Origin: Trichaptum fuscoviolaceum
Lineage: Eukaryota; Basidiomycota; Agaricomycetes; Hymenochaetales; Trichaptaceae
Reading direction: 5' to 3'
Length of the DNA: 64,000 bases
Assembly: GCA_910574455.1 (NCBI GenBank)
Contig: CAJSYZ010000008.1
Location: forward strand, 1,236,637 to 1,300,636
The notes beneath the pieces were generated by a model. The model worked only from the letters and a program-made list of their open reading frames with translations. It did not search any database and was not told where the DNA came from. This document shows, piece after piece, positions 12,258 to 23,381 of the stretch (positions are counted from its first letter, which is position 1; the number at the start of each line of letters is the position of its first letter). The position numbers were made by a program, and so were the translations under genes.

Positions 12258-14235
12258 TTAGCCTACGCAATAATCATATATTAGCATGACATTAGAGTTG
12301 CCCGTAATAAACTCACCGATGTTGTTTGCGGCTTCACGCCAAGTTGATTCCGTCACAACCCGCGTGCTTCGTCTAGTAGCGGGCGGTGTCGGTTTAGGCA
12401 CGGTCTTTTTCAGGGACTTTGCAGGCGGTTTGGTCTTCGTCTTCGTCTTCGTCGCCGCGGGCGGCTTGACTTTCGTAGCTGCATTCTTTGCAGGGCGGCC
12501 TCTATTACTAAATGTATTAAATTCAAATAGAATGCAATAAATTAAATCATACCTCTTTTTCTTCGATGATACGTCGTTCGTTGTCGATGTAAAGTCGGGT
12601 TGAGTCATGGGAGGGCCAAGGTCAAGTGTGGCCACTCGAGACGAAAGCCCAGGCGTGGCTTGCGATGTCGTCGTGCCTGTATAAGAGAATGTAAGCAAGT
12701 GATACAAGATAGAGTAATTAATAACATACCCTCAATGAAATCCGAAGAATCAATGTTCATCTGATCCACATTGTGATCCACATCCATTGCAGAAGCAGAA
12801 GCAACCCCCGTGATGACTTGAATCCCACCAATGCTTGTGTGCGACTCGACGACAGCATTGTTGGCTACACTTGGGGCTGGCGGGGCCGCACTTGCGCCCG
12901 TAGACAGCACACGGACATCATGGTCTTCGGTTGCGGAAACAGGTGCCTTGTCGAGTTCTATGGGAACGGGAGCTGCGTCGGAAGCAGGGGCTGTGACTGC
13001 GACGGGGACTGCGACTGCGTCAGATGCAGGGACTGCGGAAGCGTCGGCAATAGGGACTGCGTCAGATGCAGCTGCGTCGGCAACAGGGACTGCAACTGCT
13101 GCTGCAAGCTCATCTACTAACACATATTAGAGGTGTTGCGAACAAATGAATATGTTACGAACCTTGGTATAGTTTTGCAGTTGCGTAGTTTGCCCAAGTA
13201 TCACCTATGTTGTGCAGCTTGAATACACTTGAGGTGGTATACTCGGCCTCAACAGTACTGACTGCCAAACTATATGCTTGTGTCAGTAGCTGAAGCGACA
13301 ACGAAACAGACAGCTTACCTGTGGACAATAGGTCCAGTAGGGCCCTTCAGTGCATATTGCAAGTGAATCATCCCCTCACCGACTTTTGATCTACCTCGGC
13401 CCAACAAGGCGACGGCAATCTTTTGCAAGACATCCGTCAGGTGAGTCTGGTTTCTATTAAGTATTGTTAGCATACAGTATCAACGAATATGAGAGTACGT
13501 ACTCGAAGATCACTTGATCAGGAACATGGTCGTCGAAAAATGCCTTGTTCTCAGCATTCATCGCTGCAGCCTCCACTTCGTACTCCTTGCGCTTTTCGTC
13601 GGACAATCTATTAAACATATCAGATCGAATACGTTGGCGCTCGCTAGCAGTCTTCGAGGGGTCGCCGATGTCCTCCATGCGGACTGCGAGTACCTCGGCA
13701 ATTTCGTCTTGATAATCGACACAGAAAACGGCGAACGGTGTCGCCTTCGTGGGTTTCGGTGCTCTACCGAATAGCTCGGCCAGGACTGCTGCGTCCGCGC
13801 TGTTCACATCGATGCCCAGGGAGTCGGTCGATGTCGTGAATATGCCGCGGCGCGCAAGCTTCGTCTTCCGTCGCGCATCCGACATTGCCTGGTTCCAGAA
13901 GTAGCGGTTGAGACGCTGGCAAAAAAGTCATGTCAGTTAAAGGAGATGAATTGACGAAGACAACTCACCTGCGTCAGCTCGCTCACGTTGTACGATGGGC
14001 CCAAATCGTCTGCAAATCGAATCACAAATTCGGTCAGCGCCGTGGCAAAGAACGTGCGGCGAAGGGTATTTTTCCTGCGCGTTGGGAGCGCTAGGAACGT
14101 AGGCACCATCGACTGCAGGAAATCAACCTGCGGGCCAGTAAAGCACATCACTGGGCGCCCAGTCTGGAGAGGTCGGAGAGGGGCCGGACGCGCCTTCGGC
14201 GAGCCATGCAGAGGGGATCTAGCGCGCAAAAGCAT
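12258..14235 (-). CDS. HMG-box-like / AT-hook-like protein, KDZ cargo
   Basis: Seen: start at ATG 14235. Exon 1 (13969-14235) carries TGPQVDFLQSMVPTFLAL; exon 2 (from 13915) carries RLNRYFWNQAMSDARRK, then ATPFAVFCVDYQDEIAEVL and FNRLSDEKRKEYEVEAAAMN. The latter resembles the last helices of an HMG box (inference). Further exons give QTHLTDVLQKIAVALLGRG, an Ala/Val/Pro/Asp low-complexity tract (12720-13120) and a Lys/Pro-rich tail with GRPAKNAATK, an AT-hook-like motif. The last exon junctions are approximate. It probably acts on DNA or chromatin in the nucleus. All cargo genes to its right as far as the Spt5-like gene share its strand. There is no sign of a broken frame in the exons checked, and I do not recognise a named family. 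Confidence 0.6.
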
Positions 14236-15379
14236 GGTGGACAGGTGAATCGCGCGAAGACAAGAAGAAACAAAAAAGGGGGTGGGGTGGGGGGCGGAGA
14301 TGGAGGACAGGCTGCTCTACTTACGACTTTTAAATATCTCGAATCCCCCGACCTTCCGTCTATCGGCCCCAGTCCCGGTAGAACCTCGTACACAGGCATA
14401 CGCGCCCGCGATGGCTTCAGACGCGCCAGTCATCTGTAATTACCCAAATATTGAATTGTAGTTAAGAAGAAAAAAACCAAATGACTTAGCCAAGGATTCA
14501 AGCTCATCGGACCCCTCGCCTTCGTCACACAACATGCCAGTAAGCGCTATCACTATATTCTAGATAAATCGTGGTTGAGAGGGAAAAAATACGAATGAAT
14601 TACCCTATAGTATCAAGCTCATCGGACACCTTGCCTTCGTCACCTAATCTGCCAGTAAGCGCTGCCAGTCGTCTCTCGACTAGCTTCCCTAGCTCATCGG
14701 ATTCTCTTTTTTCCACTAATTTAGCTTGCATGCGATTGCTTTAGCATTCAGGAACTAACTTGGCGTGCACAGCATTGCATCGGAAGCATAAAGAATAGAA
14801 TTGGAGTTAGTTGCGCAATGTTAGACCATTGTCATGAACAGCTTACATTTTCGCCTTCTACTTCGTCTGACATAGACGAAGACATGTGGCAAGGTGGCAA
14901 GACTTAGGTCCCATTGTTTGATAGTGAAGAAAGAATCATTTATTCTTTTTTACGGAGCGAATTAGTGTCACAAAAGTACCCGAAATTCAAATTCACTCAC
15001 CCAATGGTTTCAGAATACATTCATGTACATCGTGTACCTGACAGGATAAATATTTTTAGTGTGCGGTCAAAGAGATAGACGTAGACGACTTTACTCAATA
15101 AGGTACTGGATAGATCCCGGTGACTTCTTGCCCCGGATTTTTTAACTCTATTGCAAGTTTCGAATTACTCTTTGGCGATCATTCATCACAACTAATTGAA
15201 AGATTTGACAGCACTGCATTAAGGGTAGTTACTAATTACAGGAAATGGTGCCGAAAATCGAGAAAAGTGGAAGAAATTTTTGGGAAAGGATCGAAGACGG
15301 CGTATTACACGAGGGAAGTACAGTAACGGAAGAGTGTAATTCATCGAGAGAAACTGAAGTGCATTGCATGACATGAATG
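14236..15379. other. Spacer between cargo genes with a degenerate direct repeat
   Basis: 1.1 kb without a supported gene. It holds a 50-60 bp direct repeat at 14505-14560 and 14610-14665 (AAGCTCATCGGAC... to CCAGTAAGCGCT, 105 bp apart), with a shorter third copy of AGCTCATCGGAT near 14691. A GTGGGGGG-type purine run lies near 14280. Confidence 0.5.
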
Positions 15380-15852
15380 TCAATCAAGGGTTATTGGGTG
15401 CTCAGCGCAATCACCAAGCCCGACATACGGATTAGCTTCGATGTCCGAGTCCGTCAAAGATATCATACTGTCCTCATCCGACTCGACCTTCGTACCATCG
15501 TCAACGGAGACAGCAAAGGATGATGTCTCTGCCTTCTTCGTCCCTAGAGCTCCCTCCACCTTGTCCATCTCTTCAGCTGACATAGCCGCTTCGTTGATCT
15601 CTGACATCGAGTCACCCTCCATATCTGAATCAGACTCGCCATCGTCGTCTGTATCGCTGGTGGATAGACTTTCGCTGCCTGACTCGTACACATCGAGTGC
15701 CGGATAGTAGTCGTCGTCGCTTGTCGTGATGCTGACGTCGCTGACAATGAAGTCGGAGACACCATCATCAAAGCCATCGTCTGAGCTATCTTCATCATCA
15801 GAATGGGGCGGAGAAGACAATGGGGTCAAAGTCGGAGGCTGGCGGCAAGGAG
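15380..15852 (-). pseudogene. Cargo paralog B, 3' part (cut by the Ty3 insertion)
   Basis: Seen: an open minus-strand frame with TPLSSPPHSDDEDSSDDG, then long Asp/Ser/Glu-rich acidic sequence to DCAEHPITLD and a stop at 15380. It has no credible start of its own; its 5' continuation lies beyond the retrotransposon at 22562-23078. If the retroelement and one GGAAA copy are removed, exon 2 is 211 + 473 = 684 nt, exactly 228 codons, with an uninterrupted frame. The acidic tail is probably disordered. It is now separated from its promoter by 6.7 kb, so it is very unlikely to be made as part of the original protein. Confidence 0.8.
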
Positions 15853-15857
15853 GGAAA
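15853..15857. repeat. Target-site duplication, left copy (GGAAA)
   Basis: GGAAA directly before LTR1; the same five bases directly follow LTR2 at 22562-22566. Five bp is the usual duplication length for Ty3/gypsy integrases. Confidence 0.9.
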
Positions 15858-16674
15858 TGTCGAGATCCCGGGCTCCTTTTCTCATTTCCCGCACTTTCCC
15901 GCCAAGGATCCCGACATGAGCAGACAAACCCGCGGGGAGAATCCCGCCATTGGATTCCCCGCGCGAAACCTCATTCCCGAATCGCACGATCCCATGCTCA
16001 CGTGACTTATCCCGCACCACCGTCCCGGCAACCATGCACGTATACACACACTCATTTACGACGACCCGCCACGGCACACGTACATTCACTTATCAACATA
16101 CGCTCATTAATCCGTTAGTACCTCAAGGTGACGACCTGCAACAGTCTGGCATACCTAGTCTGGCTAGTCGCGGCCCCGGACCGGACGCTGACGTCCACGG
16201 ACAGGCCGTAGCCATCTGGAGAGACGGGATAGACATGCCTAGCAGTGCGGTCGTAGCATGTATCGTTTGTAGTAGATAGGTGCGCATTGCGCAAGGACAC
16301 TTAGCGTAGATTAACTATACAGTCTTTACGAAGTAGATAAATAGCTGTAGGCATCGTAAGGAGCACCCCACTTTTGACCTCTTGTGGAGTGCTTCCTTAG
16401 GTGCGATCTCTCTCTTTTCTCCTGTGTAGTTAGTTGCGCAATACTTACTTGTGGAGTGCTTCCTTAGGGATCCGCTTACTTGACGTTCAAAGCAGTGAAG
16501 AGTCCTAGCTGGCCTTGAGAATCCCGCGACGCGCCTGGATAGAATCCCGCGCGTTTCCCGCCTGAATTCCCACGCTCGTTCCCAGTCGCGAATCCAGATT
16601 CCCGAACGCGGGTTCTTGTCGCGAATTCCAGTTTCCCGCACTGTTTCCCGCTACAATTCCCGACGGTCGTAACA
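15858..16674 (+). repeat. 5' LTR
   Basis: Starts TGTCGAGATCCCGGG, ends GACGGTCGTAACA. It contains a direct repeat of TGTGGAGTGCTTCCTTAGG (near 16382 and 16450) and five copies of TTTCCCGC (15885, 15895, 16554, 16632, 16644). Open frames inside it are repeated identically in the 3' LTR and are not independent genes. Confidence 0.95.
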
Positions 16675-16763
16675 TTAGGTCAAAAGTCCTGGCTCACCGC
16701 CGCTCGGACTCGACACCCTCACGCTCTTTACTTCTACCCCCGCACCCGTACCGCCGACCAGCG

Positions 16764-17972
16764 ATGTCATCCCACCAGGAATGGGGAGGACTCGCAGATA
16801 CCTTCGCTTTCCCGTCCCCGAGCTCCTCGATGGAGGAAGACAAACTCCAGCCCATCCTTGATCGCCTCGACACCCTCGAAAAACGCTACTCCAAGTTAGT
16901 CAACGAACACAATCAGGTTCAGAACACCGTCGCCCAGCTCAAGCACGCCAACCAGGCGTTAGAAGCCCAAATCGCGAGCCAGCCCGCCTCCCCGTCTGGG
17001 GGTGGAGCAGGGCTCAAGATGAAGCTTCCCGACACCTTCGAAGGCGAACGAGCCAAGCTGGAAAACTGGATTCACCAGATTAAGCTCTACCTGTTCGGAC
17101 AACATCCGGGGCTGGACGAAACCCGCAAGGTCGCATTCGCCCTGATGCTACTGCGGGGACCGGCGCAAGACTGGGCACGACCCATTCTAGATCGACTCCA
17201 GGACATCCCGACACCGACAGAAGCCGCCAGCCTGGAGGCCCTGTTCGCCGCCCTTCGCGCCTCTTACGGAGAAATCGATGCAGACAAAGCCGCAGCCGAC
17301 AAGCTGATGCGCCTACGCCAGACAGGAACGGTCGCAGAGTTTGCGTCGCAATTCCGTGCCCTCCAAGCCCTCACCGGGTGGCCCAAGGACGCGACGACGG
17401 ATGTCATCTACCTCGACATGTTCCGGAAGGGACTCAAAGACCAGGTTCGCCAGCACATCGCCAGCACAGAGGCGAAGGATATGAAATTCGATGCCTACGT
17501 CAACTGGGTTTCCGAGACGGACGAGAAGCTAAGGCTCGCACACGCCTATGGACCAGTATCGAAGCCAGCGGCTACGCCCCGAAGCAATCCCGGCACCACT
17601 AGTTCAGCTCCGCGTACGATCCCGACTGCGGGCGCAAGCTCGACGAAGGATCCCAACGCGATGGAGATTGACAGGGTGCGCCGGGAGCGCAGGAGTAAGG
17701 GACTATGCTACTACTGCGGAGAGAAAGACCATCTGGTGAGCGATTGCCCAACGCGACCGCCAACCCGAAACCTAAAGGCGACGAAATCCACGTCCCCGTC
17801 GAGCCCATCGCCCCCCGCGCTCCAGTCATTCGAAGAAACGCTCAAACGTATGGCGGAACAGTACGTCCAGAATGTGCAGCAGTCCGTGCTACAGAACGCA
17901 TTCGCCGCCATGACGCCCGCCGCCAAGAACGTTCACAATCCCGAAGCCCCGCCCCCAGCGGATTTTCAGTAG
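16764..17972 (+). CDS. gag: Ty3/gypsy Gag
   Basis: Seen: 402 residues from ATG 16764, 90 bp after the 5' LTR. It begins with a coiled-coil-like segment (DRLDTLEKRYSKLVNEHNQV), followed by a retrotransposon-gag capsid-like region (PDTFEGERAKLENWIHQIKL ... GEIDADKAAADKLMRLRQTG) and one CCHC zinc knuckle, CYYCGEKDHLVSDC, at residues 315-328. Role: forms the cytoplasmic virus-like particle and packages element RNA. The stop at 17970-17972 precedes the protease frame, which is in -1 relative to gag and overlaps it. A frameshift or other bypass is needed to make Gag-Pol, and I see no textbook slippery heptamer at the overlap. Confidence 0.93.
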   Translation: MSSHQEWGGLADTFAFPSPSSSMEEDKLQPILDRLDTLEKRYSKLVNEHNQVQNTVAQLKHANQALEAQIASQPASPSGGGAGLKMKLPDTFEGERAKLENWIHQIKLYLFGQHPGLDETRKVAFALMLLRGPAQDWARPILDRLQDIPTPTEAASLEALFAALRASYGEIDADKAAADKLMRLRQTGTVAEFASQFRALQALTGWPKDATTDVIYLDMFRKGLKDQVRQHIASTEAKDMKFDAYVNWVSETDEKLRLAHAYGPVSKPAATPRSNPGTTSSAPRTIPTAGASSTKDPNAMEIDRVRRERRSKGLCYYCGEKDHLVSDCPTRPPTRNLKATKSTSPSSPSPPALQSFEETLKRMAEQYVQNVQQSVLQNAFAAMTPAAKNVHNPEAPPPADFQ

Positions 17973-18530
17973 GGTCGTATTGCTCAGTCGCGCCCTATAC
18001 GACCCAACCGCCCTTGTGGCCGAAGAACTCTCTTAATAATGGTCCCTTGTATTTAACCATCTCTACAATAGACCGTCGTCTTAGACGACATTTGAAGTTC
18101 CCGGTACAGGTTAGCGACGGAAAGACGGATGCCTTAGCCACAGTAATGTTAGACAGCGGTGCGTCGGGAACTTTCATAAATTCCCGCTACGTTTCGCGAC
18201 ACGGACTCCAGACCCGGGACTTGGTAATCCCGATACTTTTGCGAAACGCAGACAATTCCCCGAACGCGATTGGACGCATCACCAAGGAAGTAGTCCTCAA
18301 CGTCGAGATGAAGGGACACTTAGAACAGTTGACCATGGCCGTCGCGGATATTGGCGACGACGATATTATCATGGGGATCGACTGGTTGCGGCACCATAAC
18401 CCAACCATTGACTGGACCAACGATGTGGTCGATCTCAACCGCTGCCCGCCCCAGTGTGACAACCAGCAACGCCTGGTCCCGCTTCCCCGCCTCGCCATAG
18501 CAGAAGAAGTCCGAGACCCCCTGGGGGCCC
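17973..18530 (+). CDS. pol: Ty3/gypsy protease region (-1 frame relative to gag)
   Basis: Seen: an open frame that is already open inside gag and runs to 18691, but only the part to about 18530 encodes protein-like sequence. It contains the retropepsin signature MLDSGASGTFINS (catalytic Asp in DSGA) near 18150 and the later DDIIMGIDWL, typical of gypsy aspartic proteases. From the CCCCCTGGGGGCCC run at 18517-18530 the protein-like signal passes into the other frame, shared with reverse transcriptase. Either this is a natural recoding site or a one-base indel in a homopolymer inactivates this copy. Role: cleaves the Gag-Pol polyprotein. Confidence 0.85.
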
Positions 18531-21500
18531 GACAGGACCCAGGCCGAATGGGAAGCTGTCCCACCGGGATTTCGGTACTCAGAAAAATATTGGGACCAGT
18601 ACCACGACGCCGAATCCTACTTCGTCACGACGGACGACCATTTCGCGTACAAAATTGCCGCCTCGTACACCCACTCCCAGGCCATCGCTGAGAAGTCTGC
18701 GGTGAAGGAAGGCGAGAAAACCTTCGAAGAACTAGTTCCCCCCGAATTCCGTGAGTTTGCCGACGTTTTCTCGAAAGTTGAATCCGAAAGGCTTCCACTG
18801 CGCAAGCCGTATGACCACGCCATAGATTTAGAACCAGGAAAGGTTCCCCCGTACAGCAAAATCTATCCCTTGGCCCCAGCTGAACGCGATGCCCTTCGCG
18901 AATTCGTTGACGAAAACCTGCGCAAGGGGTACATACGACCTTCGAAATCCCCTGCAGCGGCTCCCGTCTTCTTTATCAAGAAAAAGGATGGAACCTTGCG
19001 CATGGTAGTCGATTACCGACGACTGAACGACATCACGGTCAAGAATCGATACCCGCTTCCCCTCACGATGGAACTCGTAGACGCGCTGCAAAAGGCGAAG
19101 GTTTTCACGACTCTAGATTTACGATGGGGCTACCACAATGTGCGACTGAAGCAAGGCGACGAGTGGAAAGCTGCATTTCGGACTCAGGCAGGACATTTCG
19201 AACCAACGGTGATGACCTTCGGGCTCACGAATGCCCCAGCGACCTTCCAGCACATGATGAACGATATCTTCAAAGACCTCATTGGAGTATACGTGATCAT
19301 CTATCTTGACGACTTGCTAATCTTTTCCGAAGATGAATCGCAGCACGATGAACACGTACGGGAAGTCCTTAAACGGCTACGCGAAAACGACTTGTTCTGC
19401 AAACCCGAAAAGTGCAAATTCAAACAGACTTCCGTCGAGTATCTCGGGATGATTATTTCGCAGGGAAAGGTGGCGATGGATCCCGCCAAGGTACAGGCGG
19501 TCCTCGACTGGCCTACCCCGAAAAAGGTGAAAGACATTCAAGCCTTCCTCGGGTTCGCGAATTTCTATCGACGCTTCATTCGGGATTTCTCGCACATCGT
19601 CAAACCGCTCACGACGCTGTTGAAGAAGGACGTTCGCTGGGCCTGGACAGAAAACCAGCAGTTCGCCTTCGACTATCTCAAGCGCATGTTCACGACCGCC
19701 CCCGTCCTGATGATGCCAGACATGTCGCGACAATTCATCGTGGAATGCGACGCCTCTGATTTCGCGACCGGCGCTGTCTTGTCCCAGGAAGGCGACGACG
19801 GGCTGATACATCCGGTCGCCTTTTTCTCGAAATCCCTCAACGATGCGGAACGCAACTACGAGATTTACGACAAGGAGCTACTCGCGATTATTAGAGCTCT
19901 TGACGAGTGGCGACATTATCTCGAAGGTGCGAGTCATAAACTCGATATCGTGTCTGACCACAAGAATCTGCTATATTTCTCTGAATCCCTAACGCTGACG
20001 CGACGCCAAGCCCGGTGGAGTCTGTTCCTCACTCGCTTCGACTTTACGATTCGCCATCGCCCAGGGCGACTCGGGGGCAAACCCGACGCCATGTCACGAC
20101 GCGTCGATCTTCAACCCGAAGGCGAAGACAACACGGGACGGACCCTCTTGACCCCCGAAATGTTTCGACTAAAAACAATTCGTCGGGGAATGACACAGGT
20201 ACACGGGGATCAGGCCCTCCTACGACGCATTCGTAAGTCAGATCAGTATGAAGACGAACTGGGGGACGCAATCGAGTTGGTCAAGTCCAAGGCGCCTCGA
20301 GTCCTGACCAAGGAACTTGAGGACTGGAGCACCGAGGAAGGCCTCATCCTGTACCAGGGTAAGGTTTACGTCCCGAAAGACGAGACCATTCGCCGGGATG
20401 TGGTGAAGACTTACCACGACAGTCTCCCTGCCGGACATCCTGGACGTTGGAAAACGTTTGAGATGGTAAGCCGCAACTACTGGTGGCCCGGGATGTCTAA
20501 CTTCGTAGAACGATACGTTTCGGGATGCGATACCTGCGCACGCACGAAGAACCGATCCCAACGCCCGGTAGGACTCCTGCAACCGAACGAAATCCCGCAG
20601 GGCCCCTGGCAGGCGATTTCGTGCGATTTCATCACCCAGCTCCCCCGATCTGAGGATTACGACGCAATTTTCGTGGTGGTCGACCGTCTCACCAAGCAAG
20701 CGCATTTTATCCCGACCACGTCTGACATCGATGCACCGGAAACTGCGGAACTATTCCTGCAGCACGTCTGGAAGCTGCACGGAACCCCCCGCCAGATCAT
20801 ATCCGACCGCGGACCACAGTTTGTCGCGCAGTTCATGAAGGCCCTCTTTTCCCGACTCGGTATCAAGGGTACCACGTCGACTGCGTATCACCCGCAGACG
20901 GATGGGCAAACCGAAAGGGTAAACCAAGAGCTGGAACAGTATTTACGGGCTTTCATAGATACACGACAAGAAAACTGGGCCGGATTACTCCCAATGGCAG
21001 AGTTCGCGCACAACACGAAAGCGCACGCGGCAACACGACAATCCCCGTTCGCGCTTGTCTACGGTTACAATCCCGAATTCACGATTGCCCCGAGCGACGG
21101 CCTGTCCACGGTCCCCGCCGCGGACGCACGACTACAGGAGCTTCAGCAGGCACAGGAAGAGGCAAGAGCGGCTTTGGAGGTTGCGGCAGAGCGCATGAAG
21201 CAGCACTACGATCAGGCCAGGAACGAGGCCCCGCAGTACGCAGTCGGGGATAAAGTATGGCTTGAGGCGACGAACGTGCGGCGACCAGGAGCGCGCAAAT
21301 TATTACCGAAACGACTAGGGCCGTATAAAGTGAAGGCAAAGCTAAGTGACCTCACCTACGAACTCGAACTCCCCGCGTCGCTGAAGATTCATCCCGTATT
21401 TCACGTATCGCTGCTCTCGCCATACCACGAAGACGACATTCCCGGTCGAACGCAACCCCCGCCGCCCCCAGTCGAAGTAGAAGGAGATCTGGGGTACGAG

Positions 21501-21893
21501 GTGGAAGAGGTTCTGGATGCTAGACGATTTAGACGGAGATTTGAATATTTGGTACGATGGAAGGGGTATTCGAGCGCGGAAGATACATGGATTCCCGCAA
21601 AGGATATGGGTAATGCAAAGGCTAAAATTCGCAGTTTCTATCGAAAACACCCGGACGCCCCTCGAGAAGTCAACGCTATCGAGCTCTGTGACCTGAGCAA
21701 GATTCAAGCTTGGCGCCCCGGAGTTGCGCCTTTGGAGGGGGGTAATGTCGAGATCCCGGGCTCCTTTTCTCATTTCCCGCACTTTCCCGCCAAGGATCCC
21801 GACATGAGCAGACAAACCCGCGGGGAGAATCCCGCCATTGGATTCCCCGCGCGAAACCTCATTCCCGAATCGCACGATCCCATGCTCACGTGA
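18530..21893 (+). CDS. pol: Ty3/gypsy reverse transcriptase, RNase H, integrase, chromodomain
   Basis: Seen: one long open frame with protein-like sequence from about 18530 (WEAVPPGFRYSEKYWDQYH) through 21893. Landmarks in order: RT with the YLDD active site near 19304 (VIIYLDDLLIFSED); RNase H with ECDASDFATGAVLS; integrase zinc-binding HHCC (HPGRWKTFEM ... CDTCARTKN); DDE core with CDFITQLP, IISDRGPQF and TAYHPQTDGQTERVNQ; then a chromodomain (EVEEVLDARRF ... YLVRWKGYSSAEDTW) near the C terminus. All catalytic residues I can check are present. The last ~49 codons lie inside the 3' LTR, with the stop at 21893. The chromodomain is expected to direct integration to modified histones. Confidence 0.95.
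21734..21742 (+). other. Polypurine tract
   Basis: GGAGGGGGG ending three bases before the 3' LTR. This is the expected plus-strand primer site for reverse transcription, and it lies inside the pol reading frame. Confidence 0.8.
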
Positions 21894-22561
21894 CTTATCC
21901 CGCACCACCGTCCCGGCAACCATGCACGTATACACACACTCATTTACGACGACCCGCCACGGCACACGTACATTCACTTATCAACATACGCTCATTAATC
22001 CGTTAGTACCTCAAGGTGACGACCTGCAACAGTCTGGCATACCTAGTCTGGCTAGTCGCGGCCCCGGACCGGACGCTGACGTCCACGGACAGGCCGTAGC
22101 CATCTGGAGAGACGGGATAGACATGCCTAGCAGTGCGGTCGTAGCATGTATCGTTTGTAGTAGATAGGTGCGCATTGCGCAAGGACACTTAGCGTAGATT
22201 AACTATACAGTCTTTACGAAGTAGATAAATAGCTGTAGGCATCGTAAGGAGCACCCCACTTTTGACCTCTTGTGGAGTGCTTCCTTAGGTGCGATCTCTC
22301 TCTTTTCTCCTGTGTAGTTAGTTGCGCAATACTTACTTGTGGAGTGCTCCTTAGGGATCCGCTTACTTGACGTTCAAAGCAGTGAAGAGTCCTAGCTGGC
22401 CTTGAGAATCCCGCGACGCGCCTGGATAGAATCCCGCGCGTTTCCCGCCTGAATTCCCACGCTCGTTCCCAGTCGCGAATCCAGATTCCCGAACGCGGGT
22501 TCTTGTCGCGAATTCCAGTTTCCCGCACTGTTTCCCGCTACAATTCCCGACGGTCGTAACA
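21746..22561 (+). repeat. 3' LTR
   Basis: 816 bp, identical to the 5' LTR as far as can be compared by eye except for one missing T in the second GTGGAGTGCTTCC copy. It ends CGTAACA and is followed by GGAAA. Confidence 0.95.
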
Positions 22562-23078
22562 GGAAAGGCAGTGGTGATGTCGCCGCTGCGCTAGGCAACG
22601 AATCCATCAAGTCATTGAGACTTCGCAGCATTTCGGCGCTGGACACCTCCCCGTCCACCTGTTTCGGATTGCCTGCGTAAATCAATACGAGCTTCGAAAT
22701 AAGTTCGCGACGCTCTTGTTGGAGAAGCTGGAATTGAAAGGGTTTTGCCTCTGTCGCAGGCTTGGAATCACACTATACGTCGACGAAGTCAGATCTTTCG
22801 CTTCCGTCACATAGTCAATCAGAACTTACTACAAAGTATATGATACCCAAGTTGGCGAAGCGGATGGCGCCGACTGACACAATGAGGCTGTGTGAACCGT
22901 TGTCACAAGTACATTCGGCGACCTCACGTTCGAATGAACGACGGAGTAGGTCAAGTATGGGCTCGACCGCGTCGAACGCAGCCATTGCGATCTCTATACT
23001 GCGTCCTTCGCCCGTGAAGCTCACCTCAGGCAAAAGCTGTAGCCCGCGGCGCTGAAGTCGTATAGCACCCACACGCAT
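22562..23078 (-). pseudogene. Cargo paralog B, 5' part
   Basis: Seen: exon 1 (22830-23078, 83 codons from ATG 23078, MRVGAIRLQRRGLQLLPEV) and exon 2 start at 22772 (CDSKPATEAKPFQFQLLQQE). Exon 2 is cut at 22562 by the 3' LTR. Exon 1 contains ECTCDNGSHSLIVSVGAIRF, matching ACPCNGRHIV-like sequence in paralog A. Exon 2 carries ERRELISKLVLIYAGNP and SSAEMLRSLNDLMDSL, aligning with paralog A. The intact pre-insertion protein would have been 310 residues. An in-frame ATG upstream at 23156 adds 26 hydrophobic residues and a ten-base A run; the downstream ATG was chosen by alignment with paralog A. Function unknown. Confidence 0.78.
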
Positions 23079-23381
23079 AGTCCAGAGATTCAGACGAGAC
23101 GGCAGCAAAAAAAAAAGGATAGAGGGGAGGGTGAGCAAAGCGATCTGTCGTGCCATTTGTATTATGGCTTACCTCTATTCATTTGCCTTGTCCAGGGTCG
23201 GGCACTTGCTAGGTGACTAAAGAGTTGATTTGGGAATTTCAGAAAATAATTGAGTAGAGATCCGTAGCAACGTACCCATCGCGAAAAATTTCCCGGGACA
23301 TTAAGTATCAAGCTAGAGTAGAAATCCGAGTAAATTCAATTAGAATTGAAGTGAAAAAATAGTAAGCTAGTCTACGAACAT

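Larger units (their letters stand above)
15858..22561 (+). mobile_element. Ty3/gypsy LTR retrotransposon (chromovirus)
   Basis: Seen: 817-bp and 816-bp LTRs with TG..CA ends, a 5-bp target duplication, gag, protease, reverse transcriptase, RNase H, integrase and a C-terminal chromodomain in that order, and a polypurine tract before the 3' LTR. Order RT-RH-IN identifies Ty3/gypsy; the chromodomain identifies the chromovirus lineage. The LTRs differ by a single one-base deletion, so insertion was very recent. It sits in exon 2 of cargo paralog B, in the opposite orientation to that gene. Confidence 0.96.

Noticed and set aside
15120..15326. 68-codon plus-strand open frame upstream of the 5' LTR
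   Set aside because: No motif and no splice partners; lies in the spacer between minus-strand cargo genes.
15950..16641. Open frames inside the 5' LTR, repeated at 21838-22528
   Set aside because: Identical copies in both LTRs, no motif and no splice context; explained by the LTR sequence itself.
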